Source of the DNA: Auxenochlorella pyrenoidosa
Taxonomy: Eukaryota; Chlorophyta; Trebouxiophyceae; Chlorellales; Chlorellaceae
Direction: 5' to 3'
NCBI GenBank assembly: GCA_001430745.1
Contig: KQ481983.1
Location: 3,398,457 to 3,408,900, forward strand
Length of the DNA stretch: 10,444 nt
The notes under the pieces are model-generated. The model saw only the letters and a list, made by a program, of their open reading frames with translations. It ran no database searches and was not told the origin of the DNA. The translations under genes and the position numbers were made by a program. Below are positions 6,430 through 10,444 of this stretch, one piece after another; the stretch's first letter is position 1, and each line of letters opens with the position of its first letter.

Positions 6430-9135
6430 TCAGAGCGGAGGCGGTGAGGGGCTGGGCGGCGGTGGCGAGGGGCTGGGCGGCGGGGGGGATGGTGCTGGGG
6501 GCGGTGGTGAGGGAGAAGGGGGAGGTGGCGATGGTGCCGGGGGAGGTGGCGAGGGGGCAGGTGGGGGTGGCGAGGGGGAAGGGGGAGGTGGCGAGGGGCG
6601 GGGTGGCGGGGAGGGCGGGGTGGAGGTGGCGAGGGGCGGGGCGGCTGTGGGGGTGGGGGCACCGGGCAGGCGGTGTAGCTGGGATCGCTGTCCACCCGCT
6701 CTTTCCACTGTTGGAAGCTGGCAGAGTAGAAGAGGAAGCCGCACTTGGTAACGTACTTGAATACCAGGTCCTGGACAGCTGGCAACACTTGCTCCCAATC
6801 CTGCATGACATGGCCAGCACGCGTGTAGGTTGGCACACCGTTCGGGCAGTCAACTGAAGGTGAGCAAACAGCTGCCGCAGGGCGGCTGTAGCTGTGACAG
6901 CGCAGCTGCATGCAGGTGTGACTCACGGAAGGGAAGAGCCGGGTGTAGCTGAAGAGCGAGTACATGGGCGCCAGGGTGTAATGAATCGGGGCTTTGAACC
7001 CTGCAGCATGGAGCGCAGCGGGCTCAAGCCCCGGCTAGTTGGATGTGCGAGCAAGGCGCAGGGCTAGGAATGAGGTGTTGAGCAAGGGCTGAAAGCTGGC
7101 GGTGCACGCAGGCCAGGCCTCGCACCGGAGCTGGCCGCTGCCTCTAGCATCTGCCTCCATGCACTGCAGTCGATACTGCTTGGCCCGGGTCCGCCGCCAA
7201 TGATGGGCACCTCGACAGCTGAAGGAACGACGATGCGCGTTCCTGGAGTGTTGTCAAGAACCGCAGCTGCAGACAGACAAGAGTGAGTGCATGTCACAGT
7301 TAAAGTTCCCTTCCAATGCCACAGGGGTTCCTCTCTCTGCAGCTCAAGGTGCGCAACAGCATGCCCGCCAGGGAGGGTGGCAGGACATCCTCCGTGCCAC
7401 GCAGTCCTCACGGACGTGTGCACTGTGCACATGCGACATCCCGCATGGTGTTCACATGAATGAAGACTAGCCGCCGTCCTGGGTGCCCTGTGCTCACCCT
7501 GGCCGCCAATGTAAACTGACTTCACGTAATGTGATCCATAGTTCTCCAACAGCGCCTTGAGCGTGGAATCGTCCTGCAATGCGTGCATGCCGCCCTAGGC
7601 CACGTTGGCTGGTTCCAATCAAAAGTTTCGCCTTGCAATAGCACGCAGGTTGGACGGCCCTGGATGCTCCGTGCACCCTCCCCCTGCCTGCGCCAGGCCT
7701 TCTCCTTACAGTTTTGCTCTGGCGCGCGGCATCAATCAAGGGAAACACGTTCGCGATGAATTGGGGGTCCAGCTGCAGGGCCCCTGGGCCTGCACAACCA
7801 GGCCAAGCGTGGCAGGAAGGGAGTAAGGGAGCCTCAGGTCTCGCGCCGAGCTGGCCATATCAACTGGACAGCTTGTGCATGCAAACCTGACAGCCAGGAG
7901 GTTGATGCCCCTACAAATCCACTCAACCCCCCCCCCCCCCCTTCGAGAACCATCAGAAAGGTTCGCGGCTGCCGGCGAGGGTCACCTGTCTGGAAACCCC
8001 AGCCTCTCAGCAACAGCCTTGCGATAGATACGGATAGCGGCAGGAACTGGGCAAAGGATGTGCCCTGGGAGAAGACCATGTTTTCGAAGCTTCTAGAAAT
8101 TCCCAAGCTGCACAGGCGTGAAGCAGACAAACGCTTGCACGTCAGCCTGAGGCTGCGCATGGCAGACAGCGGCACAGGTAGGGAATGCAACCAGGTGCAT
8201 CTGGTGTGGTGGACATCCATGCACAGCACCCCACCGGAACCGCTGCCACACACGCCAGGCAGCAGCCCACCTGGACATCAGGGCCTGCTTCACCTCAAGG
8301 AGGGTGGCATAGTTCTGCTGGGCAAACTGCCCGCAGCTGCCGCCCGTCGTAGACAAGTTGGCGACGTCACCATGTCTCAGCTGAAAGATGGGCGACAGAG
8401 TGAACCCCGGGTCGATGTTGCTGAGGCCGATAGCCAAGGGCACGCCTATGATGGCCTACAAGGCAGCATCGAGGGCAGGAAGTGGATCGAGATATGTGGG
8501 GAGAGGCACAGCAGCGGGAATTCAGGCTCTGCCCAGGCAGCGCTGCCGCACAGGACAGGCTCGCCGCTCGAGCGCACGTTGTAGCCCTGGCCGAGAACCG
8601 CAAAGGTGTAGGGGTCGTACGGCTGCGGCGGCGGCGGCGGAGGCTTTGGTCGCGGTGGCGGTGGTCGTGGTTTGGGTCTGGGAGGTGGAGGGCGAGGGCG
8701 CGGTGGCGGAGGGCGGCGACGAGGAGGCCGGGGAGGGGGCTTTGGGCGGGGCTTGGGGGGACGGGGCGGCGGCGCCTTCTTGGCACGGGGCCGAGGTGGC
8801 GGTGGTTTCTTTAATCCAGCAATGCGAGCTGTCTCAGGAGCGGACGTCAATTGCCGTCGTTGGATGCCATCTCCATCTGCACATGGTCATTGCATCGCAC
8901 GACCCAGCGTGAAGGGCTCAATACTAAGCAGGCATCGCACAGGCGCAGGACAGGCGCGCCGAGGCGGCGGCAAGCTGGCGGCACCGGCGGGACCAATCCC
9001 ACAAGGGGCCGTTGGCCGACGCTACATCGCTGTGCATCGCTTCCTCTGAGCTCGCGATCGCTCACCAGGGGCAGCCAGGCTCGCCGCTGCAGCTAGCAGC
9101 AACAGAGTTGCGAGCAAGCTGCGAGGGTGCGCCAT
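6430..9135 (-). CDS. Gene B: secreted MACPF (perforin-like) protein with proline-rich linkers
   Basis: Tandem paralogue of gene A, upstream in the same orientation. Exons (minus): 9135-9066, 8876-8578, 8455-8271, 8107-7986, 7789-7710, 7573-7498, 7266-7126, 7000-6927, 6800-6430. All junctions up to exon 9 keep frame, and every intron phase equals that of gene A. Exon 1 is a signal peptide (MAHPRSLLATLLLLAAAASL). Exon 2 is a basic PPPPRPK linker ending QPYDPYTFAVLGQGYN. Exon 3 has GVPLAIGLSNIDPGF and SPIFQLRHGDV, typical of the MACPF N-terminal strand region. Exon 6 has YGSHY plus VYIGGQG, a divergent MACPF signature (serine for threonine). Exon 8 has APIHYTLAPMYSLF; exon 9 has KCGF and DSDPSYTACP before the Pro-rich tail. 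One base is missing near 6613-6615 relative to gene A. Read literally, the frame leaves the Ser-Pro code, becomes His/Pro/Arg-rich and ends at 6345 (about 500 aa). Predicted secreted; molecular activity unproven. Confidence 0.78.
6433..6660 (-). repeat. GC-rich tandem repeats in gene B tail exon
   Basis: Imperfect repeats of a G-rich unit, as in gene A 2567-2800. In one frame they give PPPPSPSPPPP-like runs ending SPPPL; in the frame continuous with the MACPF part they give His/Arg/Pro-rich sequence. Confidence 0.75.
6613..6615 (-). other. Apparent 1-nt deletion in gene B tail
   Basis: Gene A has a four-G run at the equivalent point (plus strand) and gene B has three. Exon 9 of B to the conserved stop is 371 nt, one short of 372. 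After this point the Ser-Pro code and its SPPPL end continue in the neighbouring frame. Confidence 0.65.
7498..7573 (-). other. Gene B MACPF signature exon
   Basis: A 76-nt exon whose product contains ENYGSHYVKSVYIGGQG. It aligns without gaps to the gene A exon at 3649-3724. G-S-H replaces the canonical G-T-H, a variant seen among divergent MACPF domains. Confidence 0.78.
7927..7941. repeat. C15 homopolymer
   Basis: Fifteen consecutive C on the plus strand (poly-G on the coding strand), inside intron 4 of gene B. It is a length-unstable site but lies outside coding sequence. Confidence 0.9.
9066..9135 (-). other. Gene B exon 1: signal peptide
   Basis: ATG at 9135 starts 23 codons with a basic/polar start, a Leu/Ala core and an Ala-Ala-Pro end, then a GTGAGC donor in phase 1. 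The joined next codon is aspartate in both paralogues. Confidence 0.85.
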
Positions 9136-9956
9136 TCTTAAGCTTGCAGGCCCTCGCTGCTGCAGAACTGGTGCATCATGGCAAAGACTGCAGGCTTCGT
9201 GCTGTTAGGGCGCGATGGTAGCCCATTGGCGGTGGGCGGAAGCTGCAGCGCTGGTGCCGCCAGTGGTTCGTCGTGCTGCCCTGTAGAGGCCTCCCTCCGC
9301 AGAGGACACTAGCCATTGAGCTGGGGGCCACGTCTGCCTGCCCAATTGTCTCACAGGGCTCCTCAGCAGGGGGGCCAGTAGCAGGGGACAGGCAGGTTGA
9401 CTGTCAACAGCACGGGCCTCGCCCTGCCTTGCGCCCCCTCACCCTGGGTTGGCAGCTAAGCCTCGTCTCAGCCTTCTTCATGTGCCCTTGCTCCCTTTGA
9501 GATGTCAGCTGGTTGATTCTGATTGCAAAGAACCAGTGAAGAACGGCCAACTTAGCAAGGCTGTCGTTTGGACTCGACGCCCTGTCCCCCTGCCGCCACC
9601 ACTTTTGTGCTGTGTCCCTGCAGCATGCCCTGTAGCACGGAGGTTGCCACTGTAACTTTGGGGATGTGGCATCAAGAGTGAAAGCTTTTTAAGTTGAATG
9701 CTAAGTTTCAAATAGTGAGGTGATCATAATGGAGGGACCCCAGCGCGGGTACAGCGGCAGGTTGCAGCTGCAATCGCTGGTAATAACGCATGCAGGCAGT
9801 ACCAATCAAAGAGTGGCAAAGGAAAGTGCAAGGAGTAAGCCCAGGCATGCTGCGGTGTGAAAATGGTGGCTCAGAGCAGCTGGCGGGGGCGCGCGGCCCT
9901 GCAGGCCCCGCGCCGTCCCACCCCTGCTGAGCACACCCTGCGTGCCAGGCGGCCGG
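9136..9956. other. Intergenic region between gene C and gene B
   Basis: No supported gene. The 300 or so nucleotides next to gene B share patches with the gene A upstream region and probably hold the promoter and 5' UTR. The rest should be the 3' UTR of gene C and spacer. Confidence 0.55.
9217..9246 (-). promoter_or_regulatory. Upstream block shared with gene A
   Basis: Counterpart of 5575-5604, 26 of 30 positions identical, about 82 nt upstream of the gene B start. Similarity resumes further upstream around 9411-9440, matching about 5781-5810 with a shared ttgcgccccctc core. Confidence 0.45.
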
Positions 9957-10390
9957 CTACGTCGGGATGCAGCCGGCGGGCAGCGGGGCCGACGACCTGA
10001 AGTAGGTGTAGCCCTGGCCGCACACCACGGTCTGGGCCCCCACTGGCAGGGGGACGTTGACCTCGAACAGGGGGTAGGTGCAGGATGCCGGGGCGTCCAG
10101 CTGCAGGGGGGGCGGGGGGAAGGGGAGGGACGGGGGGCGACGCAGCAGCGGGGCGGTGAGCTGGGGGAACAGCAACCGAGGACGCTGCGGCACACCGGCC
10201 CCTCACAGCAGCCTGCCTGCTGGCTGCAGCCTGTGAGGGGCCAAGGCTGCTTCAGGCGCGGGCTTGCCGCACGTGCGCATGTGGCGCGCCCCCTCAGGCA
10301 GCCTCACCACCAGATTTGGCTCGTTGAAGCACTCGTTCTTCCTGAGGATGCAGCTCTGCGCGGCCTCGTTGTAGAAGAAGGAGGTGCACT
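9957..10390 (-). CDS. Gene C: cysteine-containing, PAN/Apple-like protein, 3' end only
   Basis: Two exons are visible on the minus strand. Exon 10390-10308 follows a CTGCAG acceptor and ends at a GTGAGG donor in phase 0. It encodes CTSFFYNEAAQSCILRKNEC and FNEPNLV, the C-x-x-FFYN-x-C-x-L pattern of PAN/Apple-type modules. The last exon ends at TAG (9957-9959) and contains ASCTYPLFEVNVPLPV, VVCGQGYTYFRSS and PAGCIPT. Its start is either after CCCCAG near 10159 (adding a Pro-rich stretch) or after CTGCAG near 10100; both keep phase 0. The 5' part lies outside the window. Cysteine content and proline-rich sequence suggest an extracellular protein. The CGQGY motif recalls the LGQGY of A and B, but homology is not established. 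Function unknown. Confidence 0.6.
10199..10240. repeat. Inverted repeat, 10-nt arms
   Basis: Arms cccctcacag (10199-10208) and ctgtgagggg (10231-10240) are perfect complements with a 22-nt loop. They lie in the intron between the two visible exons of gene C and could form a hairpin. Confidence 0.8.
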
Positions 10391-10407
10391 CTGCAGGCGG
10401 CGGTGGG

Positions 10408-10444
10408 AGAGGAGAGGAGAGGAGTGTGTGTGTGTGTGTGTGTG
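10408..10444. repeat. GGAGA and GT microsatellite at window end
   Basis: GGAGA-type units pass into a GT run from about 10424 to the window end. On the minus strand this is a CA run and pyrimidine tract just ahead of the acceptor of a gene C exon, so it is intronic. Confidence 0.9.

Noticed and set aside
8515..8577. Continuing gene B exon 2 past LGQGYN into GEPVLCGSAAW
   Set aside because: Gene A has a similar stretch but with one extra base. Splicing at GTGCGC/GTGCGG gives a better MACPF continuation in both genes with the same phase.
9250..9290. Plus-strand RWCRQWFVVL, reminiscent of a PH-domain strand
   Set aside because: It is very short, has no PH-domain context and lies in the upstream region shared with gene A, where the equivalent reading is not conserved.
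1..10444. Transposons, tRNA or rRNA genes
   Set aside because: No transposase, reverse transcriptase, terminal repeats, tRNA cloverleaf or rRNA sequence was recognised on either strand by eye.

Overview
The window looks like nuclear DNA of a green alga, most likely a Chlorella-type trebouxiophyte. It is GC-rich and its genes are cut by many short introns with GTGAG/GTGCG-type donors and CTGCAG-type acceptors. Two possible TGTAA 3'-end signals, a plant-type UV-B photoreceptor and hydroxyproline-rich secreted proteins fit the same picture. The species is an inference; nothing here fixes it.

Layout. (1) 228-1779, plus strand: the last five exons (about 200 codons) of a UVR8-like UV-B photoreceptor. 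It carries the final beta-propeller blades and the C-terminal VP motif that binds COP1; the 5' half lies outside the window. (2) 1780-2566: its 3' UTR and a convergent intergenic gap. (3) 2567-5467, minus strand: gene A, nine exons. (4) 5468-6429: intergenic, the shared A/B upstream block and repeats. (5) 6430-9135, minus strand: gene B, a tandem paralogue of A with the same nine exons and the same intron phases (1,0,2,1,0,1,1,0). (6) 9136-9956: intergenic and the B upstream region. (7) 9957-10390, minus strand: the 3' end of gene C, a cysteine-containing, PAN/Apple-like, proline-containing protein whose 5' part is outside the window. Microsatellite (GT)n tracts sit at both window ends.

The main point of interest is the A/B pair. 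Each encodes a signal peptide, a basic proline-rich (extensin/pherophorin-like) linker, a membrane-attack-complex/perforin (MACPF) core and a Ser-Pro-rich tail. These are therefore predicted secreted or wall-associated perforin-like proteins flanked by wall-glycoprotein linkers. Each copy carries one apparent single-base frame break in a homopolymer of a proline-rich linker: A in the N-terminal linker, B in the C-terminal tail. Exon arithmetic supports both breaks, but sequence error cannot be excluded. All gene models were assembled by eye from splice sites and comparison of the two paralogues; no search was run.
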